Positions 11,201-17,845 are shown, counted from the first letter of the stretch. The stretch: DNA of 40,157 nt from CAYWHE01 sp964458125 (GCA_964458125.1 CAYWHE010000005.1:1-40157); one strand, 5' to 3'. The notes: generated by a model not told the origin, from the sequence alone. A program made the numbers and translations.

Positions 11201-11442
11201 AATTTAGCTGTTGGTGTGGTTGTTCCGATTCCAACCTTGCCACCAGATGTAATAGCCATAATGGTTTTATTGTTGGTTTTAAAATAAAGTGATTTCGGAT
11301 CTGTAGTTCCAACGAAATCGGTGCCTGGTGTTGTGCCGGCATTTCCTGCTGTTAACCAGGATTGTGCATTTGCTTTTTGATTCCAGAATATCATCACACA
11401 AATTCCAAGTGAGAACATGAGCTTAGTGAAATAAGTTTTCAT
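5242..11442 (-). CDS. Giant adhesin-like fibre protein (2066 residues) with S74 domain and T9SS sorting domain
   Basis: Signal peptide residues 1-26 end NANA. The passenger alternates short tail-fibre modules (VGIGT.TP followed by KL.V) with three arrays of about 17-residue NT..G repeats: residues about 148-260, a middle array (nucleotides about 9150-9480) and a long C-proximal array (about 6060-6930). A YadA-like block (SFAAGNNNRASG onward, residues about 358-435) and several linker modules with the phrase GQALKYNSA.TQWEPSTDNN follow. The S74 domain starts at SDGRFKKNL, with the putative catalytic dyad Ser1826 and Lys1831. A coiled coil ends in SQCC, and the final 80 residues (LEQNAPNPFSENTVIKYYLP to the end) form a type A T9SS sorting domain. 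It is the first gene of the adhesin pair. Its start is supported by the signal peptide. Its role as a surface fibre or adhesin is inferred from architecture alone. Confidence 0.88.
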   Translation of the reverse strand: MKTYFTKLMFSLGICVMIFWNQKANAQSWLTAGNAGTTPGTDFVGTTDPKSLYFKTNNKTIMAITSGGKVGIGTTTPTAKFQIKGNSNISQLIIDANATQSNTQPLIRLRNASSYDLMHISSDDSTNTFVGWNTGRVNLVSSINGKNNSFFGSQAGYSNTNGYGNTAVGYLSLYNNTTGHQNTANGVFSLQYNTTGNDNLANGIGALQNNTTGSGNAANGNGSLMFQTTGNNNTACGNFTLNNNTTGSNNTAIGAYADVNSGILTNATAIGYYARVNTSNSLVLGSNANVGIGTSSPTAKLHVADSSVVFAASGDVLTIPGNVPISNAGRRMMWYADKAAFRVGYVPGTDWNKDSIGNYSFAAGNNNRASGITSTALGQGSKAIGYVATAIGVGNNALGMYSIALGYQSISSGAYTISCGSGNYSRSGYETALGSYNTDYTPVSNTGWNGADRLLVIGNGSSDIARHNALTILKNGNVGLGTSTPTSQLDILPSSANALQIQPWGINAGNTGEFRVTELAAQGNNYTGFKAPDSMSVNLMLTLPNTLGTNNQVLATDGTGKLIWKAATGVTYYAGKGINLINDSINSTWTTAGANISNNNTGNVGIGTNSPNYKLDVFGNINCTGTLTANKIVIISDSLNNLLIRDNVNSATGIGNTAIGLKSGNNITTGSSNTFLGDRSGVFNSNGSLNVFVGHMAGFTNVTGSKNVFVGDSSGFNSTGSGNNFLGYCSGLKNTTGNSNVFVGDSSGYKNTTGNTNTYVGFKATGNATLTNATAIGANASVTASNSVVLGNNANVGIGTSAPNAKLDIAPSNANAINVQPFGTSAENTGELRFDELSANGNNYVGFKASDNIAANTIYTLPSADGTTGQVLKTNGAGVLSWVTNNGAPYTAGTGISVASNIITNTGDVNAADDITNTTTAAGDLSGTYPNPSVNKIKGVNVSATAPTNGQALKYNSASTQWEPSTDNNTAYTAGAGISVASNVIINTGDVNTADDITNSTTAAGDLSGTYPSPSVNKIKGVSVSATAPTNGQALKYNSATTQWEPSTDNNSGGTVTSITAGTGLSGGTITGSGNISAQNTTALWNANQLQGRNVVSTAPTNGQILKYDTVATQWVPSTDNNSGGTVTSIIAGTGLSGGTITGTGTISAQNTTALWNANQLQGTTVAVTAPTTGQVLKYDGSNWKPDIDNGTVYTAGTGISIAANTINSVWTQSGSNIYKNNAGHVGIGISTPQSTLHLHGTSPTSYLMQFTTTTTGSTAADGTALYPSTNDFVLDNAENGALRFRTNGAERMRINASGNMGIGTAVPGDKLSIKGGAISFHHQTNDVPYVGMDFDTINDGLRLLSNVLSTSLNTTNMFISRTDGNVGIGTLTHNKARFQVEGVVGNTVAIFKGNSTSQGISLIADYPGLFFNCYFNGGVKTMSASGYSSYINTEQTSGALTFNTTNVANATADMSVTVPECMRISGNGNVGIGTTTPSYKLEVAGNDAKINNVRVGRGNGSAFSNTCVGDSALQLNTSGGNSAFGKKALYANTTGFANTAVGANSLMANTNGSENTAVGALSLDSNTTGKGNTAIGSSALSSNSSGNNNTSVGRGSMAFNTTGSYNSALGYAALYANTTGSNNTVVGDSAGTANQDGYANTFIGDQSGHLNVSGYGNTFTGASSGQANLSNFNSFYGTASGIKNTTGTRNSYFGYWAGRENVSGNDNTYFGYGTFADGLSSQNTFVGSLVGNMNCTGSSNTFLGYSIAGLKTAGNANTFVGKEAGIGDVTGSNNTYVGYQAQGGSNYTNSGAFGNGAIATASNMYKIGNDVVTQIGGHVDWSNLSDGRFKKNLKPYNLGLDFIMKLNPVSYNFTFAGDTNTYHGFVAQDVEKILNDLNTPFSGLCKPQNKDDRYALRYAEFVVPIVNAIKEQQKQIESKDETISGLQASVQDLENSHLVQQNEINDLKHQIKDFENALSQCCTNFNSETSNPKSGIQNDIPRLEQNAPNPFSENTVIKYYLPASVKSAVIKIISLNGDGLKTFTLEQRGVNQLIISGNSLSPGTYTYTMIADEKVVESKLMTLTK
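6060..6930 (-). repeat. Array of about 51-base repeats encoding NT..G beta-roll units
   Basis: C-proximal array of the 2066-residue adhesin. Successive units read like NTAVGANSLMANTNGSE and NTAVGALSLDSNTTGKG, mostly 17 residues each, and become more divergent toward the S74 domain. Sibling arrays in the same gene lie at about 9150-9480 and 10660-11010. A further one in the neighbouring paralogue lies at about 3560-4080. Confidence 0.7.
8301..8792 (-). repeat. Tandem duplication of a 246-base module inside the giant adhesin gene
   Basis: The phrase ttgatggttcccactgtgtgg occurs at 8301 and again at 8547. The following roughly 225 bases are alike in both copies apart from scattered, mostly third-position differences. 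The 246-base period equals 82 codons and keeps the frame. Each copy encodes a linker with SVNKIKGV, TAPTNGQALKYNSA and QWEPSTDNN. The module's flanking LWNANQLQG.. segments also recur at about 7940-8070 and 8160-8290, and in the paralogue at about 4440-4620. Confidence 0.8.
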
Positions 11443-11826
11443 TTTATGTTTGTTTAAAGTTACTAATTATCTCAATTATGTTTGAGATATTTTTTAATAC
11501 TTGCTTTTCAGTTGATTATATTTATATTTCTGTTTGTTGATTTTTAAAATTATTATACAGTATTTAGATTAATGAATTTCAAAAATTATGTTACTAAAAC
11601 CCTGCAGAGGGCTAAGTCCGGAGTACTTTATAACCAGCTATGTACATTGCCTCCTGCCGGATTTGAGAATCAAAACATATTTTTATTTTTCTTTTCTGAA
11701 TCATTCAAATTGAACCTGGTAGGAAGCTGTATTAAACTGCAGGATTGTGGGGAAGCATTTCCTTTTCTCTTTCAAAGTAAGATTAAAATGCCCGATAGAA
11801 TTTACCGGGTATCAGTTGCTTTGTTT
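11443..11826. other. AT-rich intergenic region upstream of the giant adhesin gene
   Basis: This stretch lies between the adhesin start and the truncated adhesin copy. I find no convincing gene. An open frame of 112 codons on the plus strand (11572-11910) has no recognisable family and runs antisense into the truncated copy, so I do not call it. The region holds the inverted repeat at 11468-11489 and must contain the adhesin promoter. I could not place a clean TAnnTTTG box; the closest on the minus strand is TAACTTTA, just upstream of the start. Confidence 0.5.
11468..11489. promoter_or_regulatory. Inverted repeat upstream of the adhesin operon, possible operator
   Basis: The arms TATCTCAA and TTGAGATA are perfectly complementary over 8 bases and separated by a 6-base spacer. 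They are centred about 37 bases upstream of the start codon of the 2066-residue adhesin. The position would suit a regulator binding site near the promoter or a structure in the 5' leader. There is no following T-run, so a terminator is unlikely. Function is inferred from symmetry and position only. Confidence 0.4.
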
Positions 11827-12102
11827 TTATATCTGCACAATCAGTTTCGAAAAATTAAATCCTTTGGTGTTATCGGTCTGAAAAATCATCAGACCTGTCG
11901 CAGGGGATGAAATGGCGTTGCGCTGCGCCTGCGTCATTCGCGGAATTAAAATTCCTTTTGTGGTGGATGTAATATCCAGCAGCGATGAAGCGTTAGGAAA
12001 AGTGGTTCCAATTCCTTCAGCACCTGAAGCTGGAAATGTGTTTTGTGCGTTTACAACATATGCAAATACAATAGATATGATGGTTAAGATATGTTTTTTC
12101 AT
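11827..12102 (-). pseudogene. Truncated N-terminal copy of the S74/T9SS adhesin
   Basis: An open frame of 91 codons with the same signal peptide and first module as the 1157-residue adhesin. Both share MKK.ILTIISIVFA, NTFPASGA.GIGTT.PNASS, LLDIT..TKG and LIPRMTQAQRNAI..PATG. Similarity stops abruptly after QTDNTKGF, followed by nine unrelated codons and a stop. The DNA is clearly related but well diverged in third positions, so the duplication is not very recent. A complete signal peptide means a short secreted peptide could still be made. More likely it is a remnant of a third adhesin gene deleted by recombination, or a donor of N-terminal sequence. The neighbouring 384 bases show no trace of the rest of such a gene. 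Confidence 0.75.
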
Positions 12103-12313
12103 TTGTTAAATTTTAGTATTAATGAATTATTTTTGAAATTTCAGTATGATATTACCAGCAAAGTATTCTCCAGGATATTTTCTGATGTTGAATCAGGTTA
12201 TTTTTTATTTCTGCAAAAAATCATGGTATCGGCAGGTTTTGCGATTGGTTATAAAGTATTAGCAAAGTTGATGATAGTCGTTTTGCTGCACAATACAGAC
12301 AAGTCGGTATTTT

Positions 12314-12538
12314 TCAGATCAATCCCTTTCTGCGTGCGGCATTTAACATCTCTACCGGGCTGGATGTTCCAAGTTTTTTACTGATGTGGCTGCGGTGCGT
12401 TTCAACCGTGAGCATGCTGATGCATAATATACCCGCAATCTCTGCACTGGTTTTTCCTTTTTCGATGTGCTTTAATATTTCCAGTTCCCGTCTCGTAATT
12501 TCATTTTTGTCAGCCATGATATAATCAAATATTTGCAT
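12314..12538 (-). CDS. Stand-alone LuxR-type helix-turn-helix protein
   Basis: A 74-residue protein that is nearly all one LuxR/GerE DNA-binding domain. It has the opening ITRRELEILKHIEKGKTSAEIA, the recognition helix in ISMLTVETHRSHISKKLG, and a tail ending ARRKGLI. No receiver or ligand-binding domain precedes it; the upstream 155 bases do not encode one in any frame I can see. Some Bacteroidota carry such single-domain regulators, but this could also be the leftover end of a response regulator. A purine-rich GAAGG lies about a dozen bases before the ATG. It sits between the propeller sensor-kinase pair and the adhesin locus, which makes it a candidate regulator of the adhesins. That link is inference. 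Confidence 0.7.
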   Translation of the reverse strand: MQIFDYIMADKNEITRRELEILKHIEKGKTSAEIAGILCISMLTVETHRSHISKKLGTSSPVEMLNAARRKGLI

Positions 12539-12693
12539 GGCATAAAATTACCTTCACGCCTATAAGCTGTCAATTGCAGGAATTAGTAATACAGGTTTGT
12601 CTGTATATAGAAAGCCATTGCAAAAGGTTAAAAAGTATTACATAAATCAGTAATGGATAATATAACGCTGTGACAAAAAGAGTTCAGAAAAAA

Positions 12694-13323
12694 TCACACA
12701 ATCTTTTCAGAAATTGATTTGGTGATTGCCCCGGTGTTGGAATGCACATGCAGTTTTTCATAAATCTTTTTGATGTGTGCATTCACCGTATGAATGGTTA
12801 CGTTCATTTCATCCGCAATCATCTTGTAGCTGAATCCTTTTACAAGAAATGAAAGCGTTTCTTTTTCGCGCGGAGAGAGTTCATAGTCAGGTTGAACTGA
12901 TTTCTTTGGAAATAGCTGCAACACCTTGCGCGCAATGACGGGCGACATGGGCGCGCCACCGTCATGCAGGTCCATTATTGCCTGGATGATCTGAGCAGGC
13001 GAAGATGTTTTTAAAATATATCCGGAGGCTCCGTTGCACACCGCTTCAAAAACATGATGGTTGTCATCGAAAACAGTGAGCATGATGATTTCAATTTCAG
13101 GAAATGCGGATTTAATTATTTTCAAACCTTCAAGTCCGTTCGTGCCGGGCATGTCAATATCCATCAGTACTATTGTGGGCTGCAATTCTTTCATTTCATT
13201 CAGCACATGATCGCAGTTCATGAAAGCGCCTTTAAAATCAATTCCATCAGTGCCTTTCAGCAAAACAGAAAGCCCTGCACTTAAATCAGGATTGTCTTCG
13301 TATAATACTATTCTTACATTCAT
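12694..13323 (-). CDS. NarL/FixJ-family response regulator
   Basis: A 209-residue protein when started at the ATG at 13323 (MNVRIVLYEDN); an upstream in-frame start at 13362 would add 13 residues that look unlike a receiver N-terminus. The receiver domain (1-120) has the acidic pair in LYEDNPDL, phosphoacceptor Asp55 in VLMDIDMPG and the conserved lysine Lys105 in GYILKTS. A LuxR-type helix-turn-helix domain occupies residues about 145-205 (ELSPREKETLSFLVKG, then TIHTVNAHIKKIYEKL). The gene begins shortly after the stop of the sensor kinase on the same strand, so the pair is an operon and very probably a cognate two-component system. Target genes are unknown; the adhesin cluster immediately downstream is an obvious candidate. 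Confidence 0.93.
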   Translation of the reverse strand: MNVRIVLYEDNPDLSAGLSVLLKGTDGIDFKGAFMNCDHVLNEMKELQPTIVLMDIDMPGTNGLEGLKIIKSAFPEIEIIMLTVFDDNHHVFEAVCNGASGYILKTSSPAQIIQAIMDLHDGGAPMSPVIARKVLQLFPKKSVQPDYELSPREKETLSFLVKGFSYKMIADEMNVTIHTVNAHIKKIYEKLHVHSNTGAITKSISEKIV

Positions 13324-13370
13324 GGAAGGCACAAAATTAATAATTGAAAACGTATCTGTCAACTACTAAT

Positions 13371-16300
13371 TCATGTAATAGGAATTTCAAGATTGATTAT
13401 TGTTCCGGTTCCGTTTCCTGAAATGATTTCGAGGGTTCCCTTCAGAATTGCAGCCCTTCTTTTCATATTCTTCAATCCGTTTCCGGTTTGCGCTCCATGA
13501 AGTTGAGGGTTATCAATGCCTTTTCCATTATCACAGATTTTCATTGCCAGGCTTTTCCCATTGGTATTAATTTCAATTTCTGCTTTTGTTGCTTCAGAAT
13601 ATTTGGCAAGATTATTTACCGCTTCCTTAAAGATTAAATAAAAATCCCTGCGTTTTTCCATGGGTAATTTGATTTGTGAAATATTACCACTGGTTTTAAC
13701 GGTAAATGAAATATTTTTTGGTTCCAGTGTTTGCGCTGCAAACTGGTTCATACGCACAATAATATTATTCAAAGAATCATTTTCAGGATCCACCGCCCAC
13801 ACAATATCACTCATGCTTTCCAGCATCCGCTGCGAATTTTTACTGATGGTTTTCATTACTTCTGCAGACTGAGCGGGACTATTTTGAGCAATCGTGCTCA
13901 TGATACGGATGGAAGAAAGGGTGCTGCCTACATCATCATGCAAATCGCGTGCAATGCTGTTGCGGATGGTTTGCAACTTTAATATCTGCCTGATGCGGTT
14001 TCGGTAGAATAAATACACGGATCCTGCCAATGCCAATACCGCAAGAACTTTAAACCACCACGTTTGCCACCAGGCAGGATGAATAATAATGTGCAGAGGA
14101 TTCTTCCGTTCATGCCACACACCATCAATGCTTTTTGCGCGCAGATGAAAAATATAATTTCCCGGTTCAAGATTGCCAAATGCGGCTTGCGTATTTCCCT
14201 TTGTATTTATCCAGTTGTCATTTAATCCTTCAAATTGGTATTCGTAATCAATCCTGTTTGAGAATGTATAATTGAGCGAGGCAAAATGCAGTATGATGTA
14301 ATCCTGGTTGTGATTTAAATTTATTTCATTCACGGCGTCCGGTATCAGGGGCAATTTTATTTCCCTGTTATGTTCTTCAATTGAGGTAATTACAAGAGGA
14401 AATTCCGGATCCGGCTGGTTCCATTCATTGAAATTTCCATAAAAGAACTTCGCACGGTTTTCAAAAAAAACATTCCCGTCATCACCAATTTCAATATTGT
14501 ATTCGGTATCAACAATGTCATTTAGAATCCGCTTTGATGTATTGGTTCTTAAATCATAAATGAATAGTCCCCAATCATAAGTAAGAAGTATTTTACCATC
14601 ACCAAGCAATTTTAGCTTGCTGACATCATTCATCAGCATTCCTTCAGCCGTCGTATAATGCTTCCATTTTTTTGATTGTGTATTGTAATGAAACAATCCG
14701 TGTGGAGAAGTCATCCAGAATGATTCGTCGGTATCTTTCGCAAGATCATTAAAACGGAATTGCCCGCCAGCACCTGCATTAATATCAGGCACTGCAAGCT
14801 TGTCAAATTTTGATGTGCTGTAATGATAACGGCAGAATCCCTGATGCGAAATAAAATATACATCATCTCCAACCACAGCTCCGGCACGAATATTATCAGT
14901 AAGCGGAAATGTTTTCTTATACGAATAACAGGTTGTATGCTTATTTATATAATCATAGCTGATAACGCCATCCCAGAAATCGGATATCCAATAGCTGTGA
15001 TGCATAGCATCAATGAGTACTGATGTAGACTGCAGGTAGCTGCGTTTCAGGTACCCCGAATCAGGTTCAAGTACTGTGGCCTGGATTGTTTTGGTTCTGT
15101 AATCCCAATTGCACAGGTGCATGTCATACATAAAAATCAACTGGCTGTTTGAAGGATTTAAAGTAAATTCAGAAACACTTGCATCGAATTTTGAAAACGG
15201 AATATTGATACGCTTCAGTTCTCCGGTGAAGGGCTCGCAGCGCAGCAGCGAGTTAGTTTTTTTGTTAAAGACGTAAAGGTGTTTATCCGCCCGATTCCAT
15301 ACTATGGCAATTACCCATTTTTCAAATGAAGAAAAATTTTTAAAAGATGCACTAAGTTTTTCAAGCGGCTTAATCCTATTTAGATGTTCATCAAGCACGA
15401 AAATTCCTCGGGCGCTGATCCAGCATCTTCCGCTATTATCTTTGACAATTACTCCTGCAGGAGAAGCCAGGTTTTGCCTGATGGATAAATCTTTTGATGA
15501 AACAATAGAAAACCTGCCGGAATATTCGTCATATATCATGGCGCCTCTTCCGGCTTCCATAATCAGGTATTTTTTATCTGAATAAGGAACAACGTATCCA
15601 ATAGAACCATACGTGTGAAAGTTAAATGGATTTTGAGTCATTTTAATAACTACCTTACCAGGATAAATTGTAAATGAACTATCCCAGTTTATACAGATAG
15701 TTTTATCCACATGGGAAACATCTAAACCAAAATGCCGCCCCTTGTCCGGGCTCAGATAAACCCAATGCTGGTCTGTTTTGGGATTGTAAGCAATAACACT
15801 TCCGATACGTCCCTCGTAAAGTACGCCATTTGAATCCTGCGTAAGGGTGAGATACCTTACAGGATAATTTTGCACCAGTTTATTTTCCGGCTGCATGGGT
15901 ATAAATGAAAATTTATTTTTTGAAATATCAAATCTCCCCAAAACCGTGTGAGAAGAGTTAATGGGAAACCAGACAATATCTGCATCATGGTTATCGCAAA
16001 CAAAACTGAAATTCCAGGTGCTGCCGTTTCCATCCTGTTCATTCCATGTAAAACGCCAGGTCTTTATTTTTTCGGAAACCGGATTGAGGCGGCTTAGCCA
16101 GCCGTCACCGCCAATCCAGATGTTGCCGTTGAGGTCGAGTTTCAATCCCTGTATCCATTGGCCGCCAATAGTGTTTGTGTCTGAAGGAATATTTTTATAC
16201 GCTTTATAGTTTACACCGTCATACCTGAACAAACCATCGTGGGAACCAAACCAGATGAAACCAATTTTGTCCTGAACACACGTTGTGAAACCATTTTTTA

Positions 16301-16439
16301 ATTCAAGCGGAGTGCGCTCATCTGATATTCTGCGGAAATTAAAAAGGACAGTATCGGTTGGCTGTGAAAGTACTTGAATAGAAAAGACAAACATTAAAAT
16401 AAAAATGTACTTCCAAAAACATGGTGTTAGTCGCTTCAT
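13371..16439 (-). CDS. Propeller-type sensor histidine kinase (two-component regulator propeller, Y_Y_Y, HisKA_3)
   Basis: A 1022-residue membrane sensor. A signal segment (about 1-25) is followed by a periplasmic region of about 700 residues built of propeller blades, seen in WFGSHDGLFRYDG, NIWIGGDGWLSRLNP, CWISARGIFVLDE and SFWMTSPHGLFHYN. A Y_Y_Y-type domain (about 720-785: DYIILHFASLNYTFSNRIDY) and one membrane helix (about 794-812) follow. The cytoplasmic part has a HisKA_3 dimerisation helix with phosphorylatable His834 in ARDLHDDVGSTLSSI, then an ATPase domain with the N-box KEAVNNLAKYS and G-box DNGKGI. The architecture resembles Bacteroidota sensors for polysaccharides, but it lacks the AraC-type output of hybrid versions and instead signals to the adjacent NarL-type regulator. 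I chose the ATG at 16439 over a TTG nine bases upstream. The ligand cannot be read from sequence. Confidence 0.92.
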   Translation of the reverse strand: MKRLTPCFWKYIFILMFVFSIQVLSQPTDTVLFNFRRISDERTPLELKNGFTTCVQDKIGFIWFGSHDGLFRYDGVNYKAYKNIPSDTNTIGGQWIQGLKLDLNGNIWIGGDGWLSRLNPVSEKIKTWRFTWNEQDGNGSTWNFSFVCDNHDADIVWFPINSSHTVLGRFDISKNKFSFIPMQPENKLVQNYPVRYLTLTQDSNGVLYEGRIGSVIAYNPKTDQHWVYLSPDKGRHFGLDVSHVDKTICINWDSSFTIYPGKVVIKMTQNPFNFHTYGSIGYVVPYSDKKYLIMEAGRGAMIYDEYSGRFSIVSSKDLSIRQNLASPAGVIVKDNSGRCWISARGIFVLDEHLNRIKPLEKLSASFKNFSSFEKWVIAIVWNRADKHLYVFNKKTNSLLRCEPFTGELKRINIPFSKFDASVSEFTLNPSNSQLIFMYDMHLCNWDYRTKTIQATVLEPDSGYLKRSYLQSTSVLIDAMHHSYWISDFWDGVISYDYINKHTTCYSYKKTFPLTDNIRAGAVVGDDVYFISHQGFCRYHYSTSKFDKLAVPDINAGAGGQFRFNDLAKDTDESFWMTSPHGLFHYNTQSKKWKHYTTAEGMLMNDVSKLKLLGDGKILLTYDWGLFIYDLRTNTSKRILNDIVDTEYNIEIGDDGNVFFENRAKFFYGNFNEWNQPDPEFPLVITSIEEHNREIKLPLIPDAVNEINLNHNQDYIILHFASLNYTFSNRIDYEYQFEGLNDNWINTKGNTQAAFGNLEPGNYIFHLRAKSIDGVWHERKNPLHIIIHPAWWQTWWFKVLAVLALAGSVYLFYRNRIRQILKLQTIRNSIARDLHDDVGSTLSSIRIMSTIAQNSPAQSAEVMKTISKNSQRMLESMSDIVWAVDPENDSLNNIIVRMNQFAAQTLEPKNISFTVKTSGNISQIKLPMEKRRDFYLIFKEAVNNLAKYSEATKAEIEINTNGKSLAMKICDNGKGIDNPQLHGAQTGNGLKNMKRRAAILKGTLEIISGNGTGTIINLEIPIT

Positions 16440-16477
16440 AACTAACAAAATAAACGAAAATTTGCCTGCTGCACAAA

Positions 16478-16491
16478 ATGATATTTATCAT
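16478..16491. promoter_or_regulatory. Small inverted repeat upstream of the sensor kinase gene
   Basis: ATGATA and TATCAT arms are separated by TT, located about 39 bases upstream of the kinase start codon. The position fits an operator. The arms are only 6 bases in AT-rich DNA, so chance is a real alternative. Confidence 0.25.
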
Positions 16492-16573
16492 AATTTGGTT
16501 TATGCTGTCAGCCTGTTCTCGGTTGTCGGGTATGAAGCATCATTGAAAAAATGTCTGCAGAGTGTGCAGGGCT

Positions 16574-16714
16574 ACCGACAATTCTCACATTGAAAGATTA
16601 TTGCGGACGATCAAACCGGATAAATATGACCTCATCACGGCCTCGGACGGATTGCATCTTTACAAGCTGGGGGAGGAATCTATCAACTATTATAATAGCA
16701 GGCGATCGCATTAA
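16574..16714 (+). pseudogene. Remnant of an IS3-family transposase (C-terminal end of the integrase domain)
   Basis: Read in frame from 16574, this stretch encodes TDNSHIERLLRTIKPDKY, a degenerate middle including YKLGEESINYYNSRRSH, and then a stop. This matches the standard end of IS3/IS150-type transposases, in which DNA.IER..RTLK is followed by an aromatic residue-Asn-RRPH motif. Upstream in the same frame I find no start codon or the earlier catalytic Asp residues, so at most 47 codons survive. Flanking terminal inverted repeats were not recognised. It marks an old insertion exactly where base composition changes along the window. Confidence 0.72.
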
Positions 16715-16824
16715 TCAATAGAAGGATTGAAACATCATTACCCACCGTGATAGTTAAACATTTGCCAATTACCTTGAAATTTTCTCCAAATCTTTCAGAT
16801 TCCCCAACGTACGGTTGTATAACC

Positions 16825-16853
16825 TTGCATATTGATTTATTTTATTATGTTTG
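16825..16853 (+). promoter_or_regulatory. Bacteroidota-type promoter of metF
   Basis: A TATGTTTG box (16846-16853) matches the TAnnTTTG -7 consensus of the Bacteroidota primary sigma factor. A TTG lies 18 bases upstream at 16825-16827, in the position of the -33 element. Transcription would begin near 16858-16862. That excludes an in-frame TTG at 16851 as the start and supports the ATG at 16881. Confidence 0.65.
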
Positions 16854-16880
16854 CAGCCCGCTCAGGCGTCACAGGTCAGT

Positions 16881-17834
16881 ATGAAGGTCACCGAACATTT
16901 AAAAAATACCAAGTCTACGCTTTTTTCCATTGAGATCCTTCCTCCTTTGAAGGGAAAGGGCATTCAATCCATTTTTGATCTGATCGATCCCTTAATGGAA
17001 TTCAAGCCTCCTTTCATTGATGTGACGTATCACCGTGAGGAATACGTTTACAAAAAGCGTGACGGGGGCTACCTGGAAAAAATTTCCATCCGGAAGCGGC
17101 CGGGCACGGTGGGTATCTGTGCGGCCATCATCAACAAATATAAAACCGATGCCGTTCCGCACATCATCTGCGGGGGGTTCAGCCGGGAGGAAACCGAAAA
17201 TGCCCTGATCGATCTGCATTTCCTTGGAATCGACAATGTGTTGTTGCTGCGCGGAGATGCCATAAAAACCGAACCGGCCTTCACGCCCGAAGCGGGAGGA
17301 CACCACTATGCCATCGACCTGGTGAAACAGGTGGTGAACCTGAACAAGGGCGTTTACATTGATGAAGACCTGCAGGGTGTGACCCCGACCGATTTTTGCA
17401 TCGGCATTGCCGGGTATCCCGAAAAGCATTTTGAAGCCCCCAATCTCAAATCCGATATGGGCTACCTGAAAAGTAAGATTGATGCCGGCGCGCATTATGT
17501 GGTAACCCAGATGTTTTTTGATAACCGGAAATATGTTGAATTTGTGAAGCAATGCCGCGACATGGACATACAGGTTCCCATCATTCCAGGCCTGAAACCG
17601 CTGACCACCTTAAAGCAGGTCACCCTCCTGCCCAAAACCTTTCATATCGATATACCCGATGAATTTTTATCGGAACTTGAAAAATGCAAAACGGATGAAG
17701 CCGTTAAAAATGCCGGAGTGGAATGGTGCATTCATCAATCCAAAGAACTGATCAGGTTTGGCGTTCCCTGCCTGCATTATTATACCATGGGATCATCCGA
17801 CATCACCCGGCGGGTGGCTTCTCAGGTTTTTTAA
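16881..17834 (+). CDS. metF: Methylenetetrahydrofolate reductase
   Basis: A 317-residue cytoplasmic flavoprotein, the usual length for Bacteroidota MetF. It reduces 5,10-methylene-tetrahydrofolate to 5-methyl-tetrahydrofolate for methionine synthesis. The family start is recognisable in TLFSIEILPP (Glu18 corresponds to the catalytic glutamate of E. coli MetF). LLLRGD (Asp126) is the FAD/folate-binding loop, VVTQMFFDN is a conserved TIM-barrel strand, and the end GVPCLHYYTMG is typical. The start at 16881 fits both the family N-terminus and the promoter upstream; an AGG about 8-10 bases before the ATG may act as a ribosome binding site. It converges with the M28 peptidase gene, leaving only 11 bases between the stops. 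It is the first gene of the GC-richer half. Confidence 0.95.
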   Translation: MKVTEHLKNTKSTLFSIEILPPLKGKGIQSIFDLIDPLMEFKPPFIDVTYHREEYVYKKRDGGYLEKISIRKRPGTVGICAAIINKYKTDAVPHIICGGFSREETENALIDLHFLGIDNVLLLRGDAIKTEPAFTPEAGGHHYAIDLVKQVVNLNKGVYIDEDLQGVTPTDFCIGIAGYPEKHFEAPNLKSDMGYLKSKIDAGAHYVVTQMFFDNRKYVEFVKQCRDMDIQVPIIPGLKPLTTLKQVTLLPKTFHIDIPDEFLSELEKCKTDEAVKNAGVEWCIHQSKELIRFGVPCLHYYTMGSSDITRRVASQVF

Positions 17835-17845
17835 ACCGGAAATTT

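Larger units (their letters stand above)
16440..16880. other. Intergenic junction between the AT-rich and GC-richer halves of the window
   Basis: A gap of about 440 bases between the divergent sensor kinase and metF. It contains a small inverted repeat near the kinase start (16478-16491), the decayed IS3 transposase tail (16574-16714) and the metF promoter (16825-16853). Nothing else in it looks coding. Confidence 0.6.

Noticed and set aside
11572..11910. 112-codon plus-strand open frame in the gap before the adhesin
   Set aside because: No recognisable family, AT-rich composition, and it overlaps the truncated adhesin copy in antisense.
16851..16880. TTG start for metF at 16851
   Set aside because: It overlaps the -7 promoter box; the family N-terminus begins at the ATG at 16881.
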